A DNA stretch of 64,000 bases from Dryas octopetala (GCA_963921425.1 OY992839.1:15603409-15667408); one strand, 5' to 3'. Positions 24,259-35,752 are shown, numbered from the stretch's first letter. Translations and numbers: made by a program. The notes: a model not told the origin generated them from the sequence alone.

Positions 24259-27200
24259 ATGTCTCAAACACCTCCCTCTAGTCCTGGAGGCTCGAACGGA
24301 AATAAGAACAAAGATGTGGTTAACTCCAAACTTCCGTTGCCTGCTCTTCCTCCGTTAAGCTCCCAGGATGTGTCATCACTTGTCTCACCCGAGAAACTTG
24401 ATGGCTCGAATTATATTGATTGGGCTCTCATTGTGCAAAATAAAATTAGAGGTCGAAAACGGTGGGGTTTTATCACAGGAACACGAGCAGCTCCAGAAGA
24501 TGTGAATTCGGATGAGTTTGAAACATGGGAGGATGAGAATTGCATGGTCAAGTCTTGGCTTCTTGATGCTATGACCAAAGAAGTCCGTTCTCTCTTTATT
24601 CGATTACCGACGGCGAAGGATATTTGGGACGCGGCCAAACAGACTTATACAGTGAGCCAAGATGCTTCCAAAGCCTATCAACTCCATTGTGAGGTAATCT
24701 CTGTACGTCAAAATGGTGGATCTATTATTTCCTATTTTGGCAAGCTACAAAAACTTTGGCAGGATATTGATGCAATTGAACCTTGCATTATGGATTATGC
24801 GAGTGATGTTGAAAAATATACCACTATGATTAACTCTCAGAGATTATACATGTTTCTAGCTGGTTTGGATTCTCATCTAGATGGAGTTCGGGGTCGTATT
24901 CTTGCCATGTCTCCTCTGCCTAAATTACAGGCGGCCTATGCGATTGTGTGCTTCGAGGCTAATCGGCAAGAAGCTATGATGGGGGGTACTGATGGAGCGG
25001 TCGCTATGGCGGCCCGAAAATTCTCCAATAAAGATGCTAAGAAACCTGACCGGAAGTGTACTCACTGTGGGGGTACAACTCATATGGTCGAAAAATGCTT
25101 TAAGCTTCATGGCTATCCAGAGTGGCATCCGAAGGGAATGAAAGCTTCTTCTTCTTCTAATCCGAAGGTTGATAACTCAAGCTCCAGGGTGAACTCTGTT
25201 AGTTCCTCCAGCTTTGTTGCCAAGTCAGGTATCTCTAACTCTGTTTTGAGTACTTCTGCTTGTACTAGTAATGGTGCATGGATAATTGATACAGGTGCTA
25301 CGGATCATATGACTTATGATCGTTATGTTTTTAGTCATTTTTCATCTTTCTGTCCTAAACCAGTTATTGTTAATGCTAATGGTGTGTCATCTCCTGTTCT
25401 AGGGGGCGGCACGGTCTCCTTCTCCTCTGTTTTATCTTTGCATAATGTGCTGTTTGTTCCTTCCCTAAATTGTAACCTTATTTCTGTTAGTCAACTAACC
25501 AAAACTCATAATTGTGTGGCCACCTTCTTTCCTACTCATTGTGTTTTCCAGGACATTCATACCAAGGAGAAGATTGGCAGTGGTAGAAAGAGTGGTGGTT
25601 TGTACTATCTGGATAGTGGGGTTTCCGCTTCAGACAGTAGTGGCATTGTGCGTTTAGTTCGTGATGGTTCCTTAGAAAATAAGAAGAAGATTTGGTTGTG
25701 GCATCGCCGACTTGGTCATCCTTCCTTTAGTTATCTTCGACGTTTATTTCCCTTGTTATTTCTTGGTTTAAACATTTCCGATTTTAATTGTGAAGTTTGT
25801 GTGTTGGCCAAAAGCCATCGTTCCGTGTTTCCTTCTTGTGATAAACGTATGGATGTTCCTTTTGATTTGGTACACTCGGATGTTTGGGGTCCTGCCCCAT
25901 GTGTTACACATAAAGGAATGAAATGGTTTGTGACTTTTATTGATGATTGTACTCGAATGACTTGGGTTTATCTTCTGAAACATAAAAGTGATGTGTGTGC
26001 TGTTTTTCGCCTTTTCCATAAAATGGTTCTCACCCAGTTTGCCTGTCCTATTAAAGTTTTGCGCTCTGATAATGGCGGTGAGTTCGTTAATACTGAGTTG
26101 ACTCAGTATTTTGCTTCTACGGGGATTCTTCATCAGACTTATTGTGCTCATTCTCCACAACAGAATGGGGTTGCTGAACGCAAAAATCGGCATTTATTGG
26201 AAGTCACTCGGTCCCTTCTTCTGGGTGGTCACGTGCCATCTTTACTCTGGGGTGATGCTTTGAGTTCGGCTGTCTATCTGATTAATCGGACCCCGTCTAG
26301 TGTTCTTGACTTTCGGCGACCGTTGGATGTTCTCTCGGATTTTGTCTCTTTACCAGGTATCCTTCATTTGGAACCCAGGGTTTTTGGGTGTGTTGCTTTT
26401 GTCCATTTACATTCTCATCAGCGATCTAAGCTCGCATCTCGGGCCTTGGAGTGTGTATTTGTTGGTTATGGTCCATCCCAGAAGGGGTATCGGTGCTATC
26501 ATCCCTCTACTCAGCGCTTCTATGTCTCTATGGATGTCACTTTTCATGAATATCAACCTTTTTATTCTCCACGTCCACTGGATTCTACCCTTTAGGGGGA
26601 GGTTTCTAGTGAAGCGCAGAATCGAGATGATGTGTTGTTTTTTGATAAGTTTGGTTATGGGAGTAGTAGTGAGGAAGAGTCAGAACAGACTGCTGATCAC
26701 CCAGTGTCTGAGGATGATACTGAGAATGCGGAAATTACTGCGGATGATACTGAGGATGCAGAAATTACTGAAGATGATACTGAGGATATGGTAGGACAAG
26801 AACCTACAAATTATGAGCCTGAGGAGTCACCACTCCATGATAGTACCGCCATCTCTCCTACTCCATTGAATCAATCTTCTTCATCCATTGAGGTAACAAA
26901 CAATACTCTTGATTCACATTCTGGTTCAGATCTTGTTTCTAATGCTTCTAAATTTACACTCCCTCCTCGGTCTAACCGAGGACAACCACCAGCTAAATAT
27001 GAGCCAGATCCAAATGCCAAAGTTAGGTACTCAATTAATAATCATGTGTCATCTGTTAGGCTGTCAAAGTCATATGAATCGTATGTTCTGCAATTATCTT
27101 CTGTTTCTATTCCTAGTAGATTGCAGGATGCTCTTGCAGATTTTAGATGGACCAAAGCTATGGCTGAAGAAATGGCGGCATTACAGAAGAATTCAACCTG

Positions 27201-28647
27201 GGAGTTGGTTTCTCTACCTAAGGGGAAGAAGACAATTGGATGCAGATGGGTGTTTGCAGTCAAACACAAAGCTGATGGATCAGTTGAAAGGTATAAGGCA
27301 AGGTTGGTAGCAAAGGGGTATACACAGTCCTATGGCATAGACTACTTGGAGACGTTTGCTCCAGTGGCCAAGTTAAACACAGTACGGGTTCTGTTGTCTT
27401 TGGCTGCTAACAAAGATTGACCACTTCTTCAGTTTGATGTAAAGAATGCTTTTCTCCATGGTGATTTGACTGAAGAAGTATACATGGATCCTCCTCCAGG
27501 TATACCAGAGTTTGATAATACAAGATTGGTGTATAGACTGAAAAAGTCTTTATATGGTCTTAAACAATCTCCGAGAGCCTGGTTTGGGAGATTCACCCGT
27601 GCGATGAAGAACTATGGTTATCGGCAGAGTAATTTTGATCATACTTTGTTCCTAAAGAAAAGGAGGAAGAAGATTACTGCTCTTATTATTTACGTTGATG
27701 ATATGGTTCTGACTGGAGATGATTATGAGGAAATCTCTAATTTGCAGAGGTACTTGTCTCAAGAGTTTGAAATGAAACAGCTGGGGGACTTGAAGTTCTT
27801 TCTTGGGATAGAAGTGGCTCGGTCTAAACATGGCATATTCCTATCTCAAAGGAAATATGTTTTAGACTTGTTGTCTGAAACTGGTATGCTTGGGTGTAAG
27901 CCAGCTGTCACTCCTATGGAGAAAAATCATAGACTTTTTGAGTGTTTGGGGGCTTTGCCTGCAGATAAGGGGCGATATCAGAGACTTGTTGGAAGATTGA
28001 TATATTTGTCTCACACTAGACCTGACATTGCTTATGCGGTTAGTGTAGTAAGCCAGTTTATGCATGCCCCGTGCAAACCTCATATGGATGCTGTGGAGCG
28101 AATTTTACAGTATCTAAAATCTGCACCTGGTAAAGGATTGTTGTTTGCTAATCATGGTCATGTAAATGTTGAAGGTTTTTCTGATGCAGACTGGGGAGGT
28201 TCAGCAGATGATAGAAGGTCTACCTCAGGCTATTTTACCTTTGTAGGAGGAAATTTGGTGACTTGGAGAAGTAAGAAGCAATCAGTTGTATCTAGGTCGA
28301 GTGCAGAGGCTGAATACAGAGGTATGGCACTTGGAGTGGTCGAACTTTTGTGGTTGAGACATTTATTGACTGATTTAGGATGTCTACCTACCAAACCTAT
28401 GGACTTGTTTTGTGATAACAAATCTGCTATTGATATAGCACATAATCCTGTTCAGCATGATAGAACAAAACACATTGAGATTGATCGACACTTCATCAAA
28501 GAGAAACTTGAAGCGAAGATTATTAACTTTCCATTTGTGAAGTCCGAAGATCAGCTTGCAGATGTGTTGACCAAGGCTGTAGCAAATCGGGTGTTTTTGG
28601 ACTCACTAGACAAGTTGGGCATGTGCGATATATATGCACCAACTTGA
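24259..28647 (+). pseudogene. Copia A gag-pol polyprotein, interrupted by two stop codons
   Basis: The start is taken at 24259 (MSQTPPSSPGG), since the upstream ATG at 24226 adds only 11 residues of leader. Domains in order, by residue: gag/UBN2-like; zinc knuckle CX2CX4HX4C near residue 266; protease IDTGATDHM near 342; pre-integrase zinc finger WHRRLGHP near 480; integrase core with SDNGGEF near 602; reverse transcriptase with YVDDMVLTG near 1145; RNase H with FSDADWGG near 1307. The frame is unbroken except for TAG at 26593-26595, between integrase and reverse transcriptase, and TGA at 27418-27420, within reverse transcriptase. Read through, it would be about 1462 residues, a usual Copia length. 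It should be unable to move itself. Confidence 0.9.
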
Positions 28648-28654
28648 GGGGGAG

Positions 28655-28823
28655 TGTTGGTGTGAGTCAACACGTGTGATTATTGTGTAATTATTAGAAT
28701 TAATTAGGTGATTTATTAATTCCTGTATTTTAGTTATAGGCCCATGTATATAAACCACTTTTAGTGGTCTTATTCAATTTATCAGAAAATATTGAAACCC
28801 TAAACCTAAGCCTCCTCTGAACA
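28655..28823 (+). repeat. 3' LTR of Copia A
   Basis: 169 bp, appears identical to the 5' LTR. Its promoter and polyadenylation sequences now lie 354 bp before the ATG of inhibitor gene copy 2, in the same orientation. Confidence 0.95.
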
Positions 28824-29176
28824 CTCCAACCGCTCGTTCAATGGAGGATTGTAATCCATCCCAATAATGTTAAGATATCACCCTTAATTACCTTTCCAAT
28901 TTATTATGAATCTCTTAAATCTCCTAAAATATTTAGCAACTTAATACTCATACATTGGAAAAATTACTCTGTATAATTTCTCCATATATTGATTGTGTAC
29001 TCAAAATTTGTGTACATCATTTTGGGTTCTCAGTATTCAGTGAATTGTAATTTGACTACATCCAAACCTCACCTACCACATTCCAATTTAGCCCAAATCT
29101 ACTAATATAACACTTTATCCCACCACTATTTATAACACATTCGCATCATTAACGTAACTCACTACTTGCATATCCA
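28824..29176 (+). promoter_or_regulatory. Remaining upstream region of inhibitor gene copy 2
   Basis: A 354-bp block homologous to the region 19062-19444 upstream of copy 1. The TATATATACC word of copy 1 is absent. Instead a CTATTTATAAC word appears at about 29127-29136, about 40 bp before the ATG. Everything further upstream is displaced 5.4 kb by Copia A. Confidence 0.5.
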
Positions 29177-29698
29177 ATGGACTCCTCACTTGGTAATGTA
29201 TTAACATTCTTCGTTACTTCCTTGCTCTTATTTCTTTCTACCCCTTCACCAGCAAATGCATCAACTCAATTTGTTCAAAGCATTTGCAAACAAACCATAA
29301 GCAATTCTGAATGCCTGAAAGCTCTTGATTCTGATCCTCGAACTGCATCAGCATCCAAAATCCAAGATCTTGCTCAAATTGCTCTTGAGTTGGCGGTAAA
29401 AAATGCAAAAGATAGTCAAGCTTTCATTAAAAATTTGCTCAAGAGCAAAGGCACCGAGCCTATTAAACAATGTGCTTCTTCATACGACTATGTGGTAATC
29501 TCATTCCAAAGCGCATTACAAGAACTAAAGGAGGATCCTATAACGGCCAACTATGACATCAAAATTGCAAGTGATGGTGCCTATGAATGTGAAAGTGTGT
29601 TGAATTCTAAAAGGGTTAAGATTCCTAAAATATCTTCCAGAAACCATTTGGTCAAGTTATATAGTAACATTGGATTTGTTATCACAAATCAACTTTGA
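29177..29698 (+). CDS. Secreted invertase/pectin methylesterase inhibitor (PMEI-like), copy 2
   Basis: A 173-codon single-exon tandem duplicate of 19445-19966. It has the same signal peptide (ending PANA), the same four cysteines (CKQTISNSEC, IKQCASS, YECESVL) and no stop or frameshift, so the protein looks functional. Differences from copy 1 concentrate near the N-terminus and in the last 45 residues, after the third cysteine, which could alter partner choice. Copia A sits 354 bp upstream in the same orientation, so expression may be lost, or driven or altered by the LTR. Its target (invertase or pectin methylesterase) cannot be decided from sequence alone. Confidence 0.88.
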   Translation: MDSSLGNVLTFFVTSLLLFLSTPSPANASTQFVQSICKQTISNSECLKALDSDPRTASASKIQDLAQIALELAVKNAKDSQAFIKNLLKSKGTEPIKQCASSYDYVVISFQSALQELKEDPITANYDIKIASDGAYECESVLNSKRVKIPKISSRNHLVKLYSNIGFVITNQL

Positions 29699-29924
29699 TT
29701 TGCTGAAAAAGCTTTCTGGCCATGATGTTCCCTTTCCCCCTCTAGATCCAATATAGCACTTTAGTGCTACTCAATCTATCTTAATAAGAACGCACATCAA
29801 GATTTCTTTTGACATAATTGTTGTAGGACCAATATTAATGAAAAATGTTTCTTTTTTCATATTAATTTTTTCCATCATTTAGTAACATATATTCTTCTTA
29901 CACATCGCATATGATTTTCTAAGA

Positions 29925-30687
29925 GCTAATTTGGTATTGTTGTGCTGTGAAAATAATCAATTTGAAATGTGTTGTTAGAATAATCAGCTGTAAATTAAAG
30001 TAATTGAGTGTTTGGTAAACTGTAATGTTAAAAATGTTATGAGTACGAAAAATAGTTTGTATGTATTTGGTATATATAAGTGTTAGAGGTGCTATAACTG
30101 TATTTAATTACTCAAATAGACATGATACTGAGGTAAAGAAAATTTAGATATATTTATGGATTTTTTCCCCTAATATTTTTTCTTTTTCATTTAGCCAAAA
30201 AAATAATAGACCTTTTTTGTTTGGTGCACACATGCATGCAGAAGGCAGTTTGGGAATTTTCACTCATTTCCTTGGTAAAAACTAAAAAGGGAACTTTTAC
30301 TTTCATTCCTAAATATTTATACACTTAAAAGTGGTTACTATGAGGCAAGAGAATCATTGGAAGGTATTCCACTAATGGACGGCAGGACGGGTGGGATCTG
30401 CAACGTACTTCATCACTGGCGTTACATATTCCAAATGAATTTAAACTCTTTCTTTAGACATACGGCTGCAAACCATATTCTCCCAACTGAGAGCAATTTG
30501 TTCAAAGAGTTGTTGGGTGTAGCTATTTGATTTAGATAGGAAAAAAAAAAAAAAGGCAAAAAGGAAAGAAGAAGAAACCAGAAAGTCCAACAATGGATAT
30601 AGATTATTTTTAACTAGAAAAAAAAAATCAAAAATTAAACTAGTTCACATAAACTCTTTGGCTCTGTTTGTTTGGCTGGAATCCAAA
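29925..30687. other. Intergenic sequence, one possible MITE half
   Basis: The start at about 29930 (AGCTAATTTGGTATTGTTG) resembles the left half of a common plant MITE, but no matching right half is present. Otherwise I see nothing. Confidence 0.35.
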
Positions 30688-31106
30688 CCAATGGCTGCTC
30701 CGTGGATTTAGGAGGCCCTAGGCAAGATTAAAAATTGAGGTCTTTGCTCATATAATAACTAAACTGAATTGAACAAAAAATAAATAAATAACAAGCAAAT
30801 TTTATCAACATAATTATTTGTTACAAGCTTAATTGGTTCTATTTGTTGCAAAAAAAATCAGAGAAGTGACTCATAAGCACAAAAGAGAAGCATATACAAC
30901 CAAAATAAGCCAAAAAACAAAGAGCTCAAACTGCCAAGCCATAACAGAGATCCAACAATCATCCAACATAAAATAGCCACCTGAAGCAAAAATAATAAAA
31001 GAACAGCAGCCCAAGAAGAGTAAAGAACCAACAACAGCCAAAGACAAGAAAAAAAAAAAACAAACAGTTGAATGTGGCCGGGATCAAAATGAAGCAACGT
31101 ACTATC

Positions 31107-31352
31107 TATAAGAGTGAACAGAGGTGTGATTGAAAGCCTCAATTAAACTGAGGTTAATCCTTTGTATTTATTAGAAGCCAAGTACATGTGCAGAAGTAAA
31201 ACTCTATATATTCAAAATACAAAACAGGGAGTGCTTTAGATAGGATAGAGTTGTTGTGTAGCTGAGATAGAGTTTATCCCATGTGCAGTATATGACTAAG
31301 AGGATGGGCTTGGGCGCAGGTGGTTTAGACGGGTTAGGACAGGTCTCTATTA
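31107..31352 (-). repeat. 3' LTR of Copia B
   Basis: 246 bp, identical by eye to 35753-35998. It lies next to the minus-strand polypurine tract at 31353-31361. Confidence 0.95.
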
Positions 31353-34300
31353 CACCCCCGCAAGCTGAGAGTCCGTGGTCGGACTGGAAGCTTGTTTACC
31401 AGAAGTGAGAAGGGTGGAGAAGACAGCCCCTTTGTAAAAATATCAGCACGCTGATCGTGGGTAGAAACAAAACCAACTGACAGCTCATGACGAACCACTT
31501 TTTCACGAACATAGTGGAAATCCACTTCGATATGCCTGGTTTTAGAGTGGAACACAGGATTGGAGGCCAATGAAATAGTCGAAATATTATCACACCAAAC
31601 CTTTGGACATGTGAGGTGCAACCGGAGGTCACGGAAGAGAGCACGAAACCAGGATAGAGTAGCAGCAGTAGCAGCGAGCTGACGATACTCGGCTTCTGTG
31701 CTAGAGCGAGAAACACCAGATTGTTTCTTGGAGCTCCATGAAACCAAGTTGGAACCAAGATAGACACAATACCCGCCAGTGGACCGCCGATCGTCAGGGT
31801 CACCCGCATAATCAGCATCAGAAAATGCCACTAAGTGAAGAGAGCTGGGAGAGTAGAAAAGTCCATGACCATAAGTGCCTTTAAGATAGCGAAGAATCCT
31901 CTTAACTGCAGTCCAATGATCAGAAGTGGGAGAGTGCATGAACTGACAGACTTGATTCACCGAGAAAGCAATGTCTGGCCTGGTAAGAGTAAGATACTGA
32001 AGGGCCCCAACCACACTACGATACGTAGTAGGATCAACCAATGGATCACCATCGTGAAGACTCAGCCGACGACCAGCAATGGCCGGTGAGGGAAGCGGCT
32101 TGGCGTCAAGCATATTGGTGCGACGGAGGAGCTCAAGTACATACTTGGGTTGGGAGAGATGAAGGCCAGAGGATGAGCGAACAGCTTCAATGCCAAGAAA
32201 GAAGTGAAGTGAGCCAAGGTCTTTGATCAAGAAAGCACGGCCCAACTCAGCAATGAGTGTTTGCATATGGGCGGAGTCATTACCTGTCAACAGAATATCA
32301 TCCACATACACTAATAAGTAGATAATCACAGACCCATGAGTATAAACAAAGAGAGAGTGATCGGCAGTAGATGGTTGGAAGCCTAGGTGTTCCAAATGTT
32401 GAGAAAGACAGGTGAACCAAGCCCGCGGGGCTTGCTTAAGACCATACAAAGATCTCCGGAGCTTGCAAACATGGTGAGGATGGGTCGAGTCAACAAAGCC
32501 ACGGGGTTGGGCCATGAACACATCTTCAGTGAGATAGCCATGCAGGAACGCGTTTTGAACATCCAATTGCCGAATAGGCCAATGATGTTGGACAGCAAGG
32601 GCAAGGACAAGGCGAATGGTGCTATGATTAACCACTGGGCTGAAGGTTTCGCCATAGTCAAGACCAGATTGTTGGCGGAAGCCATTGGCAACTAGGCGAG
32701 CTTTGAAACGCTCGATGGACCCATCTGCCTTCTTTTTAATTTTAAAAACCCACTTGTTGGGCAGAACATTCATAGAGTGGTGACGAGGAACTAGCACCCA
32801 GGTACCAGCCCGTTGAAGAGCATGGAGTTCCTCATCCATGGCCTGACGCCACCTTTCATCCTTGTTTGCCTGTGTAAAGGAAGTAGGCTCCACCAAAATA
32901 TTAGACAGACTAGCAGATAAGCAAAATTTAGAGTTAGGTTTCACAATACCGTCCTTACTCCTTGTCACCATAGAGTGAGTGTTAACTGGTTCTGAAGAGA
33001 CAACAGGCCGCGGCTCACAAGAAGAGGCCCGAGGTGGAACAGGCGAAGGCATTGTAGATGGTGAAGAGGAGCTAGGAGATGGCACATGGGGATCATGCAG
33101 TGGGGACACAGGAAGAGATATAGATGAGGTCAATAATGGAGAAGAGAGTTGTAAACAAGAAGGTGAAGTCGTACCTGAGTGGCGAGCCACTGGCGGAGGT
33201 GGTACCCAAAGGGGAAGTTGAAGTGCCGGATCCGGTGACGAAGAGCACACCCCCGTAGACGAAGTGGGAACAACCTCTTGAAAAGGGAATGTGAGTTCAT
33301 CAAAGATGACATGCCGAGAGAGAAAAATTCGTTTAGAAGCTAAATCCAAACATCTATAACCCTTCTGATTAAGTGAGTACCCTAAGAAAACACATTTGAT
33401 AGAGCGAGGCTGAAGTTTATTTGTATTATAACACCGTAAATATGGGAAGCACGAGCAGCCAAAAACTTTTAAAAAATCATAGTGAGGAGGTTTGTGAAAG
33501 AGGCGTTGGTATGGAGAAAGATTAGCAAGCTTAGGCGTGGGGAGTCTATTGATTAAATAGACTGCAGTATGGAAAGCTTCCGCCCAGTAGATAACGGGTA
33601 TGGAAGCATGAGTTAGTAGAGAGAGCCCAGTTTCGACTATATGTCTATGTTTTCTTTCAGAGATACCATTTTGTTCGGGGTGGTGAGGACAGGTAAACTG
33701 ATGAGTAATGCCATGGTGTGTAAAAAATTGCTTAAAGTGATGATTAATGTATTCCCCACCCCCATCAGATTGAAAAATTTTAATTTTAGAAGAAAGTAAA
33801 TTTTCCATTTGAGTTTTAAAATTGACAAAGATGGTGAAGACCTCAGACTTTTGCTTCATGGGATAGATCCAGGTATACCTAGAGAAATGATCTATGAACA
33901 GAACATAGTAACGAAATCCAGAGACAGAAAAATTAGGAGAACTCCATACATCAGATGTGACAATTTCTAAGGGAGCATGCGCAATAGTAGTAGAAGAATC
34001 AAATGGCAATTTTTTATTTTTGCTAATGCAACAAGAGGAACATACATAATTTTTATTGGTGTTGCCGATAAGAGGCAATTTATGATGAAATAAAACAGTG
34101 CTCATAGTAGAGAAGGAGGGATGTCCAAGCCGTGCATGCCATACAGACGCACAAACCCGAACACCAAGACAAGCTGTAAGGTTATAAGATTGTGCAGAAC
34201 CATTTGATGCAGGAGAGAACGGAAGAGGATAGAGGCCATTCTCACTCGGTCCTTGGAAAAGAGTCCTCCCCGTCGCCAAATCCTGTATACAAAAGAAATG

Positions 34301-35692
34301 AGGGAAAAATGTGAAATAACAATTATTATCTTTGGTAAATTTATGGACTGAAAGAAGATTGGCCGAGGCTTGAGGGCAATGAAGAAGATTTTGTAATTTA
34401 AAAAAGGACAATGGGGAAGAAACGATATTATCCCCAATATGTTTGATAGCCAAACCTGTTCCACCAAGAACACCTCCAAGAGAGTCAGTGCCACGATATT
34501 CTCTAGGATTGGTGAGATTACTCAAATCCGGAGTGACATGGGAATTAGCTCCTGTATCTGTGATCCAACTCGAGGATGAAGTAGGATTGTTTGCCGTAGC
34601 AGCCATTGCAGTAAGACGAGCGGTAGGAACACGCCCCTCATAAGAAAGATTCATCCTGTGAAAACAATCAAGGGCCACGTGACCAGTGCGCCCACAAATC
34701 TGGCATTGAGGACGACCAGAAAATCCTCCAGAAAAAGAGGAAGATGAAGGATTGAAGGGAGCTGGACCAAGAACGCCATTGCTAGTGGTAGAAGTAGGGG
34801 CACTACGCTGGCCATGATGCCGGTTATGAGAAGACCCATTCGGTGGAAAGGAAAAACCAGGGCCACGGCTTCCACCCTCACGACCACGTCCAATACTCCG
34901 ACCACGCGGAGCACCACGGCTACCCCCAGGTCCGCGATAGGCTGCCATTGCAGTTGCACCAAGGTCTGGTCCAGGAAGTTGAACCTGCTGGAGGCGCCGC
35001 TCTGCACTGAGAAGAAGGGCCTGAAGGGCCTCATAGGAGATAGGAGTTTCACGTGCCTGGGCAGAGGCAATGGTGTTCTCATAGAGATTCCCTACATTTT
35101 GCATGATAATAGCAATGAGATCAGTATCCGGAACTGGTGACCCGGCGAGTGCAAGATGATCAGCCAAGTTGTTGATTCGATCAAGAAAGTCAGTGATGGT
35201 AGAGTCACCACGGTGTGTCTGCATCAGCTCGGTGCGCAGCTGAATGGTGCGATAGTGCGCCTGAGACGCAAATCGTTGCTCCAACGAAAGCCAGGTGGTA
35301 CGGGCAGAGGTATTGCGAGCAACAGTAGCAAGAATGGATGGAGTAAGAGATCCATTGATAACAGACAACACATATTGGTCATTTTGAAGCCAAGAGTCAA
35401 AAGATGGATTCACTGTATCGGTGAGAAGGCCAGCAGAATTTCGAAGGAAGGCTGCGGGTGCAGGATTAGAGCCATCCACGTAGCTCATGAGTCGACGACT
35501 GCGAAGGAGGGGAATCATCTGCGCAAGCCAGAGAGGATAATTTGTTCGATCCAGTTTGATGGTGATCATGCTAGCCACTCCAACATTAGTCATGTTGAGA
35601 GTAGAAGAGAGGGAGTCATTTGTGTTGTGGGAATGAGAAATAGGAACGGGAGGAGTGATGGGTGCATCAGAGGAAGGCATGGGAACAGCCAT
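31334..35692 (-). CDS. Copia B gag-pol polyprotein, intact
   Basis: 1452 codons from the ATG at 35692 (MAVPMPSSDAP). An upstream in-frame ATG at 35788 lies within the LTR and is not the likely start. Domains by residue: gag with LDRTNYPLW near 48-56; zinc knuckle CQICGRTGHVALDC near 328; protease TDTGANSHV near 377; integrase zinc finger WHARLGHP near 522 and core with QSDGGGEY near 642; reverse transcriptase with YVDDILLTG near 1131; RNase H with FSDADYAG near 1292. Integrase precedes reverse transcriptase, the Copia order. It makes the particle, cleaves itself, copies the RNA and integrates the cDNA. The last codons overlap the 3' LTR by 19 bp. No internal stop or frameshift is present. Confidence 0.95.
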   Translation of the reverse strand: MAVPMPSSDAPITPPVPISHSHNTNDSLSSTLNMTNVGVASMITIKLDRTNYPLWLAQMIPLLRSRRLMSYVDGSNPAPAAFLRNSAGLLTDTVNPSFDSWLQNDQYVLSVINGSLTPSILATVARNTSARTTWLSLEQRFASQAHYRTIQLRTELMQTHRGDSTITDFLDRINNLADHLALAGSPVPDTDLIAIIMQNVGNLYENTIASAQARETPISYEALQALLLSAERRLQQVQLPGPDLGATAMAAYRGPGGSRGAPRGRSIGRGREGGSRGPGFSFPPNGSSHNRHHGQRSAPTSTTSNGVLGPAPFNPSSSSFSGGFSGRPQCQICGRTGHVALDCFHRMNLSYEGRVPTARLTAMAATANNPTSSSSWITDTGANSHVTPDLSNLTNPREYRGTDSLGGVLGGTGLAIKHIGDNIVSSPLSFFKLQNLLHCPQASANLLSVHKFTKDNNCYFTFFPHFFCIQDLATGRTLFQGPSENGLYPLPFSPASNGSAQSYNLTACLGVRVCASVWHARLGHPSFSTMSTVLFHHKLPLIGNTNKNYVCSSCCISKNKKLPFDSSTTIAHAPLEIVTSDVWSSPNFSVSGFRYYVLFIDHFSRYTWIYPMKQKSEVFTIFVNFKTQMENLLSSKIKIFQSDGGGEYINHHFKQFFTHHGITHQFTCPHHPEQNGISERKHRHIVETGLSLLTHASIPVIYWAEAFHTAVYLINRLPTPKLANLSPYQRLFHKPPHYDFLKVFGCSCFPYLRCYNTNKLQPRSIKCVFLGYSLNQKGYRCLDLASKRIFLSRHVIFDELTFPFQEVVPTSSTGVCSSSPDPALQLPLWVPPPPVARHSGTTSPSCLQLSSPLLTSSISLPVSPLHDPHVPSPSSSSPSTMPSPVPPRASSCEPRPVVSSEPVNTHSMVTRSKDGIVKPNSKFCLSASLSNILVEPTSFTQANKDERWRQAMDEELHALQRAGTWVLVPRHHSMNVLPNKWVFKIKKKADGSIERFKARLVANGFRQQSGLDYGETFSPVVNHSTIRLVLALAVQHHWPIRQLDVQNAFLHGYLTEDVFMAQPRGFVDSTHPHHVCKLRRSLYGLKQAPRAWFTCLSQHLEHLGFQPSTADHSLFVYTHGSVIIYLLVYVDDILLTGNDSAHMQTLIAELGRAFLIKDLGSLHFFLGIEAVRSSSGLHLSQPKYVLELLRRTNMLDAKPLPSPAIAGRRLSLHDGDPLVDPTTYRSVVGALQYLTLTRPDIAFSVNQVCQFMHSPTSDHWTAVKRILRYLKGTYGHGLFYSPSSLHLVAFSDADYAGDPDDRRSTGGYCVYLGSNLVSWSSKKQSGVSRSSTEAEYRQLAATAATLSWFRALFRDLRLHLTCPKVWCDNISTISLASNPVFHSKTRHIEVDFHYVREKVVRHELSVGFVSTHDQRADIFTKGLSSPPFSLLVNKLPVRPRTLSLRGCNRDLS

Positions 35693-35740
35693 GAAGAGAG
35701 AAAAAAAAAATAAATAAATTTTGTCGTTAGACAGAGGATT

Positions 35741-35752
35741 GCTCTGATACCA
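35741..35752 (-). promoter_or_regulatory. Primer-binding site of Copia B (initiator tRNA-Met)
   Basis: On the minus strand this reads TGGTATCAGAGC, directly next to the 5' LTR at 35753. Confidence 0.9.

Larger units (their letters stand above)
23421..28828 (+). mobile_element. Copia A: full-length Ty1/Copia retrotransposon with 169-bp LTRs
   Basis: The element is 23426-28823, flanked by the 5-bp duplication CTCCA (23421-23425 and 28824-28828). Its LTRs (23426-23594 and 28655-28823) look identical by eye and start TGTTGGTGTG and end CTCTGAACA. The primer-binding site TGGTATCAGAGC (23595-23606) abuts the 5' LTR, and a purine tract GAGGGGGAG (28646-28654) abuts the 3' LTR. The pol order is integrase before reverse transcriptase, which makes it Copia. 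The coding region is broken by two nonsense codons. It lies in the promoter of inhibitor gene copy 2, whose ATG is 354 bp past its 3' end. The uninserted sister site is at 19062-19066. Confidence 0.95.

Noticed and set aside
30858-31142. 94-codon ORF starting in the Copia B LTR
   Set aside because: It begins inside the LTR and reads out into AT-rich flanking sequence, so it is an artefact of the insertion.
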